Positions 11,002-23,654 of a stretch of 64,000 bases of DNA are shown here, piece after piece. Source of the DNA: Amycolatopsis deserti (GTDB lineage Bacteria; Actinomycetota; Actinomycetes; Mycobacteriales; Pseudonocardiaceae); NCBI RefSeq assembly GCF_014653945.1, contig NZ_BNAU01000013.1, positions 1 to 64,000 on the forward strand, read 5' to 3'. The position numbers and the translations under genes were made by a program. The notes under the pieces are model-generated. The model saw nothing but the letters and a program-made list of their open reading frames with translations. It ran no database searches and was not told the origin of the DNA. Every line of letters starts with the position of its first letter. Positions within the stretch are counted from its first letter, which is position 1.

Positions 11002-11592
11002 GTGGCGTCACGCCCTCGTGACGCGGCAGCACCAGGTGGCGAGCGCGAGCTGCTCTCCGCCGGTGATGTCGCGCGCACCATCGCCCGGATGGCCCATCAG
11101 GTCATCGAGAAGACCGCCCTCGACGGCGGTACGGGCGCACCTCCCGTTCTCCTGGGCATCCCGACCCGGGGCACCTCGCTCGCGGCCCGGCTGGCCGAGC
11201 GGATCGCCGAGTTCTCCGGCGTCGAGGTGCCCACCGGCGCCCTGGACATCACCCTTTACCGCGACGACCTGCGCCGCCGCCCGACGCGGCCGCTCGCGGA
11301 CACCACCCTGCCCGAAGCCGGCATCGACGACCGCGTGGTGATCCTGGTCGACGACGTGCTGTTCTCCGGCCGGACCGTGCGCGCCGCGCTGGACGCCCTG
11401 CGCGACCACGGCCGCCCCCGGGCCGTGCAGCTGGCCGTCCTGGTCGACCGCGGGCACCGCGAGTTCCCGATCCGGGCCGACTACGTGGGCAAGAACATCC
11501 CGACCGCGCGTGCCGAAGACGTCGCCGTCCTGCTGTCCGAAGTGGATGGGCGCGACGCGGTGCTGCTGCGCGAGGGGGAAGCGAAGGCATGA
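11002..11592 (+). CDS. pyrR: Bifunctional pyr operon regulator/uracil phosphoribosyltransferase
   Basis: Binds pyr leader mRNA in a UMP-dependent way and also has uracil phosphoribosyltransferase activity. It has 196 residues, with a low-complexity N-terminal tail of about 17 residues ([16 protein letters not shown]). The core helix [14 protein letters not shown] follows, then [14 protein letters not shown] and the PRPP-binding motif [21 protein letters not shown] 11002 is chosen because AAGGAG lies 6 bp upstream and the PyrR hairpin ends just before it. The stop overlaps pyrB (ATGA). It heads the pyrimidine operon. Confidence 0.93.
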   Translation: MASRPRDAAAPGGERELLSAGDVARTIARMAHQVIEKTALDGGTGAPPVLLGIPTRGTSLAARLAERIAEFSGVEVPTGALDITLYRDDLRRRPTRPLADTTLPEAGIDDRVVILVDDVLFSGRTVRAALDALRDHGRPRAVQLAVLVDRGHREFPIRADYVGKNIPTARAEDVAVLLSEVDGRDAVLLREGEAKA

Positions 11593-12521
11593 AGCACCTG
11601 CTGGCCACCGAAGGCCTCGACCCCGACCTGGCGACCGCGGTGCTGGACACCGCCGACGGCCTCAAGCGCACCCTGCTCGGGCGCGAGGTCCGCAAGCTGC
11701 CGACGCTGCGCGGCCGCACGGTCATCACCATGTTCTACGAGAACTCCACGCGCACCCGGGTCTCGTTCGAGATCGCCGGCAAGTGGATGAGCGCCGACGT
11801 GGTGAACGTCTCGGCGGGCGGCTCCTCGGTCGGCAAGGGCGAGTCGCTGCGGGACACCGCGCTGACCCTGTCCGCCGCCGGCGCCGACTGCGTCATCGTC
11901 CGCCACCCCGCCTCCGGCGCCGCCCAGCGCCTGGCCGGCTGGCTGGAGGGCACCGGCACCTCGGTCGTCAACGCCGGTGACGGCATGCACGAGCACCCCA
12001 CCCAGGCGCTGCTCGACGCGGCCACCCTGCGGGAACGGCTCGGCGGTATCAAGGACCGGCGGATCGCCATCGTCGGCGACGTGCTGCACAGCCGGGTCGC
12101 CCGCTCCAACATCCACCTGCTGTCCGCGCTCGGCGCCGAGGTGGTGCTCGTCGCCCCGCCCACGCTGCTGCCCGCCGGGGTCGGCGCGCTGCCGGTGACC
12201 GTGTCGCACGACCTGGACGCCGAGCTGCCCGCCCTGGACGCGGTGATGATGCTGCGGGTGCAGGCCGAGCGCATGCACGGCGGGTTCTTCCCGTCGGCGC
12301 GCGAGTACTCGATCGCCTACGGCCTGAACGAGGCGCGGCTGCGGCTGCTGCCCGAGCACGCGGTCGTGCTGCACCCCGGCCCGATGCTGCGCGGCATGGA
12401 GATCGCCTCCGCGGTCGCCGACGCGCCGTCCGCGGCGATCACCGAACAGGTCCGCAACGGGGTGCACGTGCGGATGGCCGTGCTCTACCACCTGCTGGCC
12501 GGAGAGGAAGACGCGAAGTGA
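11589..12521 (+). CDS. pyrB: Aspartate carbamoyltransferase, catalytic subunit
   Basis: Joins carbamoyl phosphate to aspartate, the committed step of pyrimidine synthesis. It has 310 residues. The carbamoyl-phosphate motif is [13 protein letters not shown] (about residues 49-61). [11 protein letters not shown] contributes the neighbouring-subunit Ser/Lys loop. [11 protein letters not shown] (about 134-144) and HPGPMLRG near the C-terminus complete the active site. No pyrI regulatory chain is present, as is usual for actinobacteria. Four-base overlaps link it to pyrR and pyrC. Confidence 0.95.
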   Translation: MKHLLATEGLDPDLATAVLDTADGLKRTLLGREVRKLPTLRGRTVITMFYENSTRTRVSFEIAGKWMSADVVNVSAGGSSVGKGESLRDTALTLSAAGADCVIVRHPASGAAQRLAGWLEGTGTSVVNAGDGMHEHPTQALLDAATLRERLGGIKDRRIAIVGDVLHSRVARSNIHLLSALGAEVVLVAPPTLLPAGVGALPVTVSHDLDAELPALDAVMMLRVQAERMHGGFFPSAREYSIAYGLNEARLRLLPEHAVVLHPGPMLRGMEIASAVADAPSAAITEQVRNGVHVRMAVLYHLLAGEEDAK

Positions 12522-13807
12522 ACCAGGTTCTGATCAAGGGCGCCCGGCTCTACGGCGAGGGCGATCCGGTGGACGTCCTGGTCAACGGCGGGACCATCGC
12601 CGAAATCGGCTCCGTCCAGGCGCCCGAGGACGCCGAGGTGATCGACGCGGACGGCCAGGTCCTGCTGCCCGGCTTCGTCGATCTGCACACCCACCTGCGC
12701 GAACCCGGCCGCGAGGACACCGAGACCATCGAGACCGGCTCGGCCGCGGCCGCGCTCGGCGGCTACACCGCGGTTTTCGCGATGGCCAACACCGACCCGG
12801 TCGCCGACAACGCGGTGATCGTCGAGCACGTGTGGCGCCGCGGCCGCGAGGTCGGCCTGGTCGACGTGCATCCGGTCGGCGCGGTGACCGTCGGCCTGAA
12901 GGGGGAGCGGCTGGCCGAGCTGGGCACGATGGCGAAGTCGGCCGCCGGGGTGCGGGTGTTCTCCGACGACGGCCACTGCGTGCACGACCCGCTGATCATG
13001 CGCCGCGCCCTGGAGTACTCCACCGCGCTGGACGTGGTCATCGCGCAGCACGCCGAGGAGCCGCGGCTGACCGTCGGCGCGCAGGCCCACGAGGGCGAGC
13101 AGGCCTCGCGCCTGGGCTACGCGGGCTGGCCGGCCTCGGCCGAGGAGTCGATCGTCGCGCGGGACTGCCTGCTCGCCGAGCACGCCGGCGCCCGCCTGCA
13201 CGTCTGCCACGTGTCCACCAGTGGCACCGCCGACGTGCTGCGCTGGGCGAAGGATCGCGGCACGCGGGTCTCCGCCGAGGTCACGCCGCACCACCTGCTG
13301 CTGACCGACGAGCGCCTGGCCACCTACGACCCGGTGAACAAGGTCAACCCGCCGCTGCGCACCAACGCCGACGTCGAGAAGCTGCGCGCCGCCCTGGCCG
13401 AGGGCGTCATCGACTGCGTGGCGACCGACCACGCGCCGCACGCCCCGCAGGACAAGGACTGCGAGTGGTCGGCCGCCCGGCCCGGCATGCTCGGCCTGCA
13501 GACCGCGCTGTCCGTGGTCGCCGCCACCATGGTCGAGACCGGCCTGCTGGACTGGCGCGGCGTGGCGAAGGTCATGAGCGAGCGCCCCGCGGAGATCGCC
13601 GGCCTGCCCGACCAGGGCCGTCCGATCGCCGTCGGGGAACCGGCGAACCTCGCGCTGGTGGACCCGGGCGCACAATGGACCGTGCGGGGGGCGGAGCTGG
13701 CCAGCCTCGCCGCCAACACCCCGTACGAGGGAATGCGGTTGCCCGCCGTGGTGACCGCGACGCTGCTGCGCGGGCGCGTGACGGCCCGCGAAGGGAAGAT
13801 CTGCTGA
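12518..13807 (+). CDS. pyrC: Dihydroorotase
   Basis: Cyclises carbamoyl aspartate to dihydroorotate. At 429 residues it is a type I, PyrC/AllB-like amidohydrolase. Zinc ligands are seen in [12 protein letters not shown] (H-x-H). A mid-barrel HAEE and the CHVST segment supply histidines, and [12 protein letters not shown] holds the catalytic aspartate. The carbamylated lysine position of other amidohydrolases is not obvious. The GTG start overlaps pyrB (GTGA) and the stop overlaps the next gene by one base. Confidence 0.94.
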   Translation: MNQVLIKGARLYGEGDPVDVLVNGGTIAEIGSVQAPEDAEVIDADGQVLLPGFVDLHTHLREPGREDTETIETGSAAAALGGYTAVFAMANTDPVADNAVIVEHVWRRGREVGLVDVHPVGAVTVGLKGERLAELGTMAKSAAGVRVFSDDGHCVHDPLIMRRALEYSTALDVVIAQHAEEPRLTVGAQAHEGEQASRLGYAGWPASAEESIVARDCLLAEHAGARLHVCHVSTSGTADVLRWAKDRGTRVSAEVTPHHLLLTDERLATYDPVNKVNPPLRTNADVEKLRAALAEGVIDCVATDHAPHAPQDKDCEWSAARPGMLGLQTALSVVAATMVETGLLDWRGVAKVMSERPAEIAGLPDQGRPIAVGEPANLALVDPGAQWTVRGAELASLAANTPYEGMRLPAVVTATLLRGRVTAREGKIC

Positions 13808-14313
13808 TGGAACGGTTGCTGCTCACCCTGCTGGTGTTCGCCTGCTTCCTGCTCGGTCTCTGGGCCATGCGACGAAGCTGGCGGCGCCGCGCGCGCTCGC
13901 AGAGCGCGCAGCTGCCGCCGTTCCCGCAGACCCCCGCCGAGCCGGGGGAGGAGCTGCTGCCGCCGGCCAAGGGGCTCTACGTGAGCACCACCACGGCGGG
14001 CGACTGGCAGGACCGGATCGTCACGCGCGGGGTCGGCCTGCGCGGGCGCGCGGTCCTGCGGCTCTACCGCGACGGTGTGGAGATCGACCGGGCCGGCGCG
14101 CCCGGGTTCTTCATCCCGAGCGAATCCATTGTGGAGGTCAAGCGCGCGAGCGGGATCGCCGGGAAGGTGATGGGCACGAACAGCCTGATCGTCATCACCT
14201 GGCGCCTGGGCGGCAAGGAGCTGGACACCGGCTTCCGCGGTGACGACCTCGACGTCTATCCACAGTGGATCGAAAGCTTGTCCGAACGAGAGATCAAGGG
14301 AGGGGCCCAGTGA
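13807..14313 (+). CDS. Single-pass membrane protein of the pyr operon (Rv1382-like)
   Basis: A 168-residue protein: one N-terminal transmembrane helix ([19 protein letters not shown]), a basic stop-transfer RRSWRRRARS, then a soluble domain of about 120 residues that looks PH-like (GLYVSTTTAGDWQDRIVTRG and VGLRGRAVLRLYRDGVEI). It sits between pyrC and carA exactly as Rv1382 does in M. tuberculosis, and also in Streptomyces. Its role is unknown; persistent linkage suggests co-regulation with pyrimidine synthesis. ATG 13807 shares a base with the pyrC stop, and the end overlaps carA. Confidence 0.8.
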   Translation: MERLLLTLLVFACFLLGLWAMRRSWRRRARSQSAQLPPFPQTPAEPGEELLPPAKGLYVSTTTAGDWQDRIVTRGVGLRGRAVLRLYRDGVEIDRAGAPGFFIPSESIVEVKRASGIAGKVMGTNSLIVITWRLGGKELDTGFRGDDLDVYPQWIESLSEREIKGGAQ

Positions 14314-15439
14314 CCGTGGGCACCAGGACACCGGCCGCATTGGTGCTGGAGGACGGGCGGGTGTTCCGCGGATCGGCCTACGGCGCCCAGGGTCGCACGC
14401 TGGGCGAGGCCGTGTTCTGCACCGGCATGACCGGGTACCAGGAGACGCTGACCGATCCGTCCTACCACCGCCAGATCGTGGTGCAGACCGCGCCGCAGAT
14501 CGGCAACACCGGCTGGAACGACGAGGACGACGAGTCCGCCCGCATCTGGGTGTCCGGCTACGTCGTGCGCGACCCGGCCCGGACCCCGTCGAACTGGCGG
14601 TCCCGCCGCACCCTCGACGAGGAGCTGGCGCGTCAGGGCGTGGTCGGCATCAGCGGCGTCGACACCCGCACCCTGACCCGCCACCTGCGTGAGCGCGGCG
14701 CGATGCGGGCCGGGGTGTTCTCCGGCGACGCGCTGGACACCGAGGAGGCGATGACCGCCCAGGTGCTGGCGAGCCCACAGATGAAGGGCGCCGACCTGGC
14801 CGGCGAGGTCACCACCAAGGAGCCCTACGTCGTCACGCCGGAGGGCGAGCGCCGCTTCCGCGTCGCCGCGCTGGACCTGGGCATCAAGTCCAACACCCCG
14901 CGCCAGATGAGCCGCCGCGGCATCGAGCTGCACGTGCTGCCCTCGACCAGCTCGCTGGAGGAGCTGCTGGCGATCGAGCCGGACGGGGTGTTCCTGTCCA
15001 ACGGCCCTGGCGACCCGGCCACCCAGGACCACGCGGTCGCGCTGACCGAGGAGGTCCTGCGCCGCGAGATCCCGCTGTTCGGCATCTGCTTCGGCAACCA
15101 GATCCTCGGCCGCGCGCTGGGGCTGGGCACCTACAAGATGCGCTACGGCCACCGGGGCATCAACATCCCGGTGATCGACGTGGAGACCGGGCGGGTGGCG
15201 ATCACCGCGCAGAACCACGGCTTCGCCCTGGAGGGCGAGCCCGGGCAGCGGTTCGACTCGCCGTTCGGCGCCGCGCGGGTCAGCCACTACTGCCCCAACG
15301 ACGACACGGTCGAGGGCGTGCGCTGCGCGGACGTGCCGGCCTTCTCGGTGCAGTACCACCCCGAGGCGGCCGCCGGCCCGCACGACGCCGCGCCGCTGTT
15401 CGACGAGTTCGTGACCCTGATGGAGAAGAAGAGCCGCTG

Positions 15440-15440
<1 letters not shown>
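14310..15440 (+). CDS. carA: Carbamoyl-phosphate synthase, small (glutaminase) subunit
   Basis: Supplies ammonia from glutamine to CarB for carbamoyl phosphate, used in both pyrimidine and arginine synthesis. It has 376 residues. The N-terminal CPSase_sm domain includes [20 protein letters not shown]; the class I amidotransferase domain carries the nucleophile elbow [11 protein letters not shown] and the His-Glu pair in QYHPEA. GTG 14310 follows AAGGGAGGGG and overlaps the previous stop (GTGA). GTG 14316 is an alternative start. The end overlaps carB (TGATG). Confidence 0.95.
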
Positions 15441-18754
<3,314 letters not shown>

Positions 18755-18767
18755 CCGGGGCGACGGC

Positions 18768-19577
18768 GTGACGGGCTTCGGCGCCCGGCTGGTGGAGGCG
18801 GTCGCCGCGCGCGGGAACCTGTGCGCGGGGATCGACCCCCACCCCGGTCTGCTCGACGCGTGGGGCCTGGACCGGGATCCGGGCGGGCTGGAGAAGTTCG
18901 CCCTGACGGCGGTTGACGTCCTCGCCGAGGAGGTCTCCGTCGTCAAGCCCCAGGCGGCCTTCTTCGAGGCCTTCGGACCGCCCGGGGTGGCCGTCCTGGC
19001 CCGCGTGGTCGAGCACGCCCGCGACCGCGGCGCGCTCGTCCTGCTGGACGTCAAACGCGGCGACATCGGGTCGACGATGGCCGCCTACACGGCGGCCTAC
19101 CTGGGCCCGGACGCGCCGGTCCGGGCCGACGCGATCACCGTCTCGCCCTACCTCGGGTTCGGTTCGCTGGCGCCCGCGCTGGGCGGCGGCGAGGGCCTGT
19201 TCATCCTCGCCCGCACCTCCAACCCGGAGGCGGGCGCGCTGCAGAACGCCAAGCTGGACAACGGGAAGACCGTCGCCCAGTCGATTGTGGACGAGGCGGC
19301 CCGGTGCAACGCCGGCGCCGCCTCCCTCGGCGACGTCGGCGTCGTCGTGGGGGCCACGATCGGCGCCGGGGAGCTCGACCTGACCGGGTTGAACGGGCCG
19401 ATCCTGGCGCCCGGTTTCGGGGCCCAGGGAGCCACCGTGGACGATCTTCGCCGCCTCTTCGGTGCGGACCTGCCCGGGGTGCTGCCCGCGTCGTCCAGGG
19501 ACGTTCTCAGGCACGGTCCGGACCCCGTGGCGCTGCGCGACGCGGTGCGCCGCACCCAGGCCAGCCTGACCGGATAG
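18768..19577 (+). CDS. pyrF: Orotidine-5'-phosphate decarboxylase (type 2)
   Basis: Decarboxylates OMP to UMP, the last step of the pathway. It has 269 residues and belongs to the long, type 2 family typical of actinobacteria. The active-site LLDVKRGDIGSTMAAY holds the Lys-Asp pair; the N-terminus has LCAGIDPHPG and the C-terminus the phosphate-binding LAPGFGAQGA. It starts 14 bp after carB with GTG 18768. pyrD is not between carB and pyrF here, unlike in Streptomyces, so that step must be encoded elsewhere. Confidence 0.94.
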   Translation: MTGFGARLVEAVAARGNLCAGIDPHPGLLDAWGLDRDPGGLEKFALTAVDVLAEEVSVVKPQAAFFEAFGPPGVAVLARVVEHARDRGALVLLDVKRGDIGSTMAAYTAAYLGPDAPVRADAITVSPYLGFGSLAPALGGGEGLFILARTSNPEAGALQNAKLDNGKTVAQSIVDEAARCNAGAASLGDVGVVVGATIGAGELDLTGLNGPILAPGFGAQGATVDDLRRLFGADLPGVLPASSRDVLRHGPDPVALRDAVRRTQASLTG

Positions 19578-19695
19578 CGCCAATATCAGGTCCCTGTCCT
19601 GGAACCGAGCGACCACCCCCCGCATTGTGGCCGGTGGCGCGGGGTGGGTACCGTCGCGTCACCCACCCAGAATTTTGAGTACTACGGAGGAAAAC

Positions 19696-20013
19696 GTGGC
19701 ACTTCCCCAGCTGACCGAGGAACAGCGCAAGGCGGCGCTGGAGAAGGCCGCTGCCGCTCGTCGTGCCCGCGCTGAGCTGAAGGAGCGCCTCAAGCGAGGT
19801 GGCACCACGCTCACCGACGTGCTGAAGCAGGCCGACGAGGACGAGGTTCTCGGCAAGATGAAGGTCTCCGCCCTGCTCGAAGCCCTCCCCGGCGTCGGCA
19901 AGGTGCGCGCTCAGCAGACCATGGAGCGCCTGGAGATCGCACCGAGCCGGCGGCTGCGCGGCCTTGGTGACCGGCAGCGCAAGGCGCTGCTGGCCGAGTT
20001 CAGCGGCGAGTGA
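19696..20013 (+). CDS. mihF: Integration host factor, actinobacterial type (MihF/sIHF)
   Basis: A 105-residue nucleoid-associated DNA-binding protein specific to actinobacteria. A basic, Ala/Lys/Arg-rich N-terminal helix ([20 protein letters not shown]) is followed by an H2TH-type module containing [20 protein letters not shown] and [20 protein letters not shown]. It is required for phage L5 integration in mycobacteria and for nucleoid structure in Streptomyces. GTG 19696 has GGAGGA 4 bp upstream. A 118-bp gap after pyrF suggests it may have its own promoter. The end overlaps gmk. Confidence 0.93.
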   Translation: MALPQLTEEQRKAALEKAAAARRARAELKERLKRGGTTLTDVLKQADEDEVLGKMKVSALLEALPGVGKVRAQQTMERLEIAPSRRLRGLGDRQRKALLAEFSGE

Positions 20014-20687
20014 GCGACACCGGCAGCGACCGCGTCACCGTGGCCGGCGGGCATGCCGGCCCGGCGACGCACCGTGAGCCGGTTCCGGACCAGGCGCGAC
20101 GTGGGTCCCGGAGCCGGCTCACGGTCGTCTCCGGCCCGTCCGGGGTCGGGAAGTCCAGCGTGGTCGGCGCGCTGCGCCGGCTGGACCCGGACATCTACTT
20201 CAGTGTTTCGGTGACCACGCGGGCCCCCCGCCCCGGCGAGGTCGACGGGGTCCACTACCACTTCATCGACCGCGCCACCTTCGACAAGATGGTCGCCGCG
20301 GGCGAGCTGCTCGAACACGCCGAGTTCACCGGCAACTGCTACGGCACGCCCCGGGAACCGGTCGAGCGGGCGCTGGCCCAGGGCAGGCCGGCCGTCCTGG
20401 AGATCGAGCTGCAGGGCGCGCGGCAGGTGCGCGCGGCCATGCCGGACGCCCGGCTGGTCATGCTCATGCCGCCGTCCTGGGACGAGCTGGTCGGCCGGCT
20501 CAAGGGCCGCGGCACCGAGGAGGAGGCCGCCGTCAGCGCCCGTCTCGCCGAAGCCGAGCGCGAGCTCGCCGCGGCGGGGGAGTTCGACGTGCGGCTGGTG
20601 AACGCCGACGTCGGGGAAGCCGCGCGGCAGTTGTTAGACTTGCTGCGGGGAGACCACCGACTTCACGAACAGAACTCAGGAGCATAA
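20010..20687 (+). CDS. gmk: Guanylate kinase
   Basis: Phosphorylates GMP to GDP. The 225-residue product has an N-terminal tail of about 36 residues ending [15 protein letters not shown], as in other actinobacteria. The P-loop is [10 protein letters not shown], the GMP-binding segment is [18 protein letters not shown], and [10 protein letters not shown] and [12 protein letters not shown] follow. The start is GTG 20010, overlapping the mihF stop; GTG codons within the tail are also possible. The neighbour order mihF-gmk-rpoZ-coaBC is conserved in M. tuberculosis and Streptomyces. Confidence 0.94.
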   Translation: MSDTGSDRVTVAGGHAGPATHREPVPDQARRGSRSRLTVVSGPSGVGKSSVVGALRRLDPDIYFSVSVTTRAPRPGEVDGVHYHFIDRATFDKMVAAGELLEHAEFTGNCYGTPREPVERALAQGRPAVLEIELQGARQVRAAMPDARLVMLMPPSWDELVGRLKGRGTEEEAAVSARLAEAERELAAAGEFDVRLVNADVGEAARQLLDLLRGDHRLHEQNSGA

Positions 20688-20691
20688 GCGC

Positions 20692-20964
20692 GTGACCGCA
20701 TCGCTCGGCATTTACGGCGAGGAACTCGAGGGCATCACCAACCCGCCGATCGACGACCTCCTGGCCAAGGTCAGCTCGAAGTACGCGCTGGTGATCTACG
20801 CCGCGAAGCGCGCCCGTCAGATCAACGACTACTACGCCCAGCTCGGCGAGGGCCTGCTCGAGTACGTCGGCCCGCTCGTGGAGCCGGGCCCGCGCGAGAA
20901 GCCGCTGTCGATCGCGCTGCGCGAGATCCACGCCGGCCTGCTCGAGCACACCGAGGGTGAGTAA
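20692..20964 (+). CDS. rpoZ: RNA polymerase omega subunit
   Basis: A 90-residue subunit that helps assemble the beta' subunit. The conserved core is [20 protein letters not shown] followed by [12 protein letters not shown] (about residues 15-46). The C-terminal [18 protein letters not shown] is typical of actinobacterial omega. GTG 20692 follows an AGGAG about 9 bp upstream, and the reading frame ends inside the coaBC start. Confidence 0.95.
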   Translation: MTASLGIYGEELEGITNPPIDDLLAKVSSKYALVIYAAKRARQINDYYAQLGEGLLEYVGPLVEPGPREKPLSIALREIHAGLLEHTEGE

Positions 20965-22177
20965 ACCTCGCGTCGTGCTCGGGGTGGGCGGCGGGATCGC
21001 CGCCTACAAGGCCTGTGAGGTGCTGCGCGGGCTGACCGAGTCCGGTCACGACGTCCGCGTGGTGCCCACCGAGGCCGCGCTGAAGTTCGTCGGCGCGGCC
21101 ACCTTCGAGGCGCTGTCCGGCCACCCGGTGCACACCGGCGTGTTCACCGAGGTGGACCAGGTGCAGCACGTCCGCATCGGCAAGGAAGCGGACCTGGTGC
21201 TGGTCGTCCCGGCGACCGCGGACCTGCTGGCCCGTGCGGCCCAGGGCCGGGCCGACGACCTGCTCACCGGCACGCTGCTCACCGCGCGCTGCCCGGTCGC
21301 CTTCTTCCCGGCCATGCACACCGAGATGTGGGAGCACCCGGCCACCCGGGACAACGTGGCTTTGCTGCGGTCCCGGGGCGCCGTGGTCACCGAGCCCGCC
21401 GCGGGACGGCTCACCGGCGCCGACACCGGCAAGGGACGGCTGGCCGACCCGGCCGAGATCGTCGACCTCGCCCGGCTGCTGCTGGCCGCGCCGAACGCGC
21501 TGCCGCGCGACCTGGAGGGCCTGCGCGTCGTCGTCTCCGCCGGCGGCACCCGGGAGCCGCTGGACCCGGTCCGCTACCTGGGCAACCGCTCGTCGGGCAA
21601 GCAGGGCTACGCGCTGGCCCGCGTCGCCGCGCAGCGGGGCGCCGAGGTCACGCTGGTGGCCGGGCACACCGTCGAGCTGCCCGAGCCGGCCGGCGCCGTG
21701 CTGCGGCGCGTGTCCACGGCCGAGCAGATGCGCGAGGCCGTCGCCGAGGCCGCCAAGGAGGCGGACGTCGTGGTGATGGCCGCCGCCGTCGCCGATTTTC
21801 GTCCCGCGAGCCGATCCGGCCACAAAATCAAGAAAACGGACGACCAGCCGGATCCGGTCATCACGCTTTCCCGAAATCCGGACATTCTCGCGGAGCTGGT
21901 AACGAATCGATTGCCGGGACAGGTCATTGTCGGTTTCGCCGCGGAAACGGGCGACGAGCGCGGTAGCGTACTCGACCACGGCCGTGCCAAACTGCGGCGC
22001 AAGGGCTGTGACCTGCTGGTTCTCAACGCCGTCGGGGATGGTCGGGCGTTCGAGGTCGAGGAGAACGCGGGCTGGCTGCTGGCCGCCGACGGCACCGAGC
22101 GGCCTATCCCGCTGGGCTCCAAAGCGCAACTGGCGGCCGCGGTGTGGGACGCCGTCGGGGAATTTCTCAGGCACTGA
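20957..22177 (+). CDS. coaBC: Bifunctional phosphopantothenoylcysteine decarboxylase/synthetase
   Basis: Carries out two steps of coenzyme A synthesis: CoaB joins cysteine to phosphopantothenate with CTP, and CoaC decarboxylates the product using FMN. Length is 406 residues. CoaC shows [16 protein letters not shown], the catalytic His71 in [20 protein letters not shown], and PAMHTEMW (118-125), where most bacteria have PAMN. CoaB begins around residue 190 with [19 protein letters not shown] and has the basic KIKKTDD motif. The start overlaps rpoZ by 8 bp. Confidence 0.94.
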   Translation: MSKPRVVLGVGGGIAAYKACEVLRGLTESGHDVRVVPTEAALKFVGAATFEALSGHPVHTGVFTEVDQVQHVRIGKEADLVLVVPATADLLARAAQGRADDLLTGTLLTARCPVAFFPAMHTEMWEHPATRDNVALLRSRGAVVTEPAAGRLTGADTGKGRLADPAEIVDLARLLLAAPNALPRDLEGLRVVVSAGGTREPLDPVRYLGNRSSGKQGYALARVAAQRGAEVTLVAGHTVELPEPAGAVLRRVSTAEQMREAVAEAAKEADVVVMAAAVADFRPASRSGHKIKKTDDQPDPVITLSRNPDILAELVTNRLPGQVIVGFAAETGDERGSVLDHGRAKLRRKGCDLLVLNAVGDGRAFEVEENAGWLLAADGTERPIPLGSKAQLAAAVWDAVGEFLRH

Positions 22178-22187
22178 CCGGCGCGCC

Positions 22188-22193
22188 TAGTCT
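22188..22193 (+). promoter_or_regulatory. Putative -10 box of metK
   Basis: TAGTCT lies just after the coaBC stop. A start of transcription near 22200 would leave a leader of about 25 nt containing GGAGGGA (22201-22207). No -35 is evident. Confidence 0.4.
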
Positions 22194-22225
22194 GGACGCC
22201 GGAGGGACAGAAGAGTTGATGGGAT

Positions 22226-23437
22226 GTGAGCGTGGTGACCGCGTCTAACCGCAGGTTGTTCACTTCGGAGTCGGTGACCGAGGGGCACCCGGACAAGATC
22301 TGTGACGCCATCAGCGACTCGATCCTGGACGCCCTCCTGGCCAAGGACCCGCGCTCCCGCGTCGCGGTGGAGACGCTGATCACCACGGGGCAGGTGCACG
22401 TCGCCGGCGAGGTGACCACCGAGGCCTACGCCGACATCCCGACGATCGTGCGCGAGCGGATCCTCGACATCGGCTACGACTCCTCCGCCAAGGGCTTCGA
22501 CGGCAACTCCTGCGGCGTGAACGTCGCCATCGGCGCGCAGTCCCCGGACATCGCGCAAGGCGTGGACACCGCCTACGAGTCGCGCGTGGAGAACGCGATC
22601 GACGAGATCGACCGGCAGGGCGCCGGCGACCAGGGCCTGATGTTCGGCTACGCCTGCTCGGACACGCCCGAGCTGATGCCGCTGCCGATCGCGCTGGCCC
22701 ACCGCCTGTCCCGCCGGCTGGCCCGCGTGCGCAAGGACGGCGTGCTGCCCTACCTGCGCCCGGACGGCAAGACCCAGGTCACCATCGAGTACGCCGGCGA
22801 CCAGCCGGTGCGGCTGGACACCGTCGTGGTGTCCACCCAGCACGCCGACGGCATCGACCTGGACACCATGCTCGGCGTCGACGTGCGCGAGCAGGTCGTG
22901 ATGCCCGAGCTGAACGAGGTCCCGCTCGACCACAGCGACGTGAAGCTGCTGGTCAACCCCACCGGCCGGTTCGTCATCGGCGGCCCGATGGGTGACGCCG
23001 GGCTGACCGGCCGCAAGATCATCGTGGACACCTACGGCGGCATGGCCCGCCACGGTGGTGGCGCGTTCTCCGGCAAGGACCCGTCGAAGGTGGACCGCTC
23101 GGCGGCCTACGCGATGCGCTGGGTCGCCAAGAACGTCGTCGCCGCGGGCCTGGCCGGGCGGGTCGAGGTGCAGGTCGCCTACGCGATCGGCAAGGCCTCG
23201 CCGGTCGGCCTGTTCGTGGAGACCTTCGGCACCGAGACCGTCGACCCGGCCAAGATCCAGGCCGCCATCACCGAGGTGTTCGACCTGCGCCCGGCCGCGA
23301 TCATCCGCGACCTGGACCTGCTGCACCCGATCTACGCCGCGACGGCCGCCTACGGCCACTTCGGCCGCACCGACGTCAAGCTGCCGTGGGAGAACACCGA
23401 CCGCGCAGACGCGCTGCGCTCGCTCGCCGGGGCGTAA
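22226..23437 (+). CDS. metK: S-adenosylmethionine synthetase
   Basis: Makes SAM from methionine and ATP. It has 403 residues in three related domains. Signatures are [16 protein letters not shown] (about residues 11-26), the [12 protein letters not shown] hexapeptide region and [22 protein letters not shown] 22226 is used; GTG codons at 22232 and 22235 would shorten it by two or three residues. The ribosome-binding site is weak or distant. No SAM riboswitch is recognised in the 48-bp gap after coaBC. Confidence 0.95.
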   Translation: MSVVTASNRRLFTSESVTEGHPDKICDAISDSILDALLAKDPRSRVAVETLITTGQVHVAGEVTTEAYADIPTIVRERILDIGYDSSAKGFDGNSCGVNVAIGAQSPDIAQGVDTAYESRVENAIDEIDRQGAGDQGLMFGYACSDTPELMPLPIALAHRLSRRLARVRKDGVLPYLRPDGKTQVTIEYAGDQPVRLDTVVVSTQHADGIDLDTMLGVDVREQVVMPELNEVPLDHSDVKLLVNPTGRFVIGGPMGDAGLTGRKIIVDTYGGMARHGGGAFSGKDPSKVDRSAAYAMRWVAKNVVAAGLAGRVEVQVAYAIGKASPVGLFVETFGTETVDPAKIQAAITEVFDLRPAAIIRDLDLLHPIYAATAAYGHFGRTDVKLPWENTDRADALRSLAGA

Positions 23438-23482
23438 GGAGATGCCGCGACTGGCCTGCGAAGCGGTGCGGGTGGCGGAACC

Positions 23483-23565
23483 TCAGACGTCCCCTCGCTG
23501 TGGGATCGCCTCCTCATGAATGCCAATTCACCACGTCGGCGCTGTCCTCGCGAGGGAACGTCTGA
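23483..23565. repeat. 16-bp inverted repeat between metK and priA
   Basis: TCAGACGTCCCCTCGC (23483-23498) and GCGAGGGAACGTCTGA (23550-23565) pair over 16 bp with one mismatch, enclosing 51 bases. Shortly downstream a smaller hairpin, AGCGGC-TACT-GCCGCT (23602-23617), follows. Neither ends in a T run, so a simple intrinsic terminator is unlikely. The pair could be a palindromic intergenic element or part of a transcript leader for priA. Confidence 0.55.
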
Positions 23566-23654
23566 GAACCCGCGGCGGTGCCGGCTGCGTAGGTGGTGAG
23601 GAGCGGCTACTGCCGCTTCTCAAGGACCCGGGCGCGTCTGGTAGAGAACGAAGC

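Noticed and set aside
14210-14320. A longer carA product starting at ATG 14265
   Set aside because: This would overlap the preceding membrane protein by 49 bp. GTG 14310 has a good purine-rich RBS and the usual 4-bp overlap.
22219-22248. Nine-codon ORF overlapping the metK start
   Set aside because: ATG 22219 with a distant GGAGGGA gives a short frame ending in metK, but there is no leaderless promoter at its start and no other support; likely chance.
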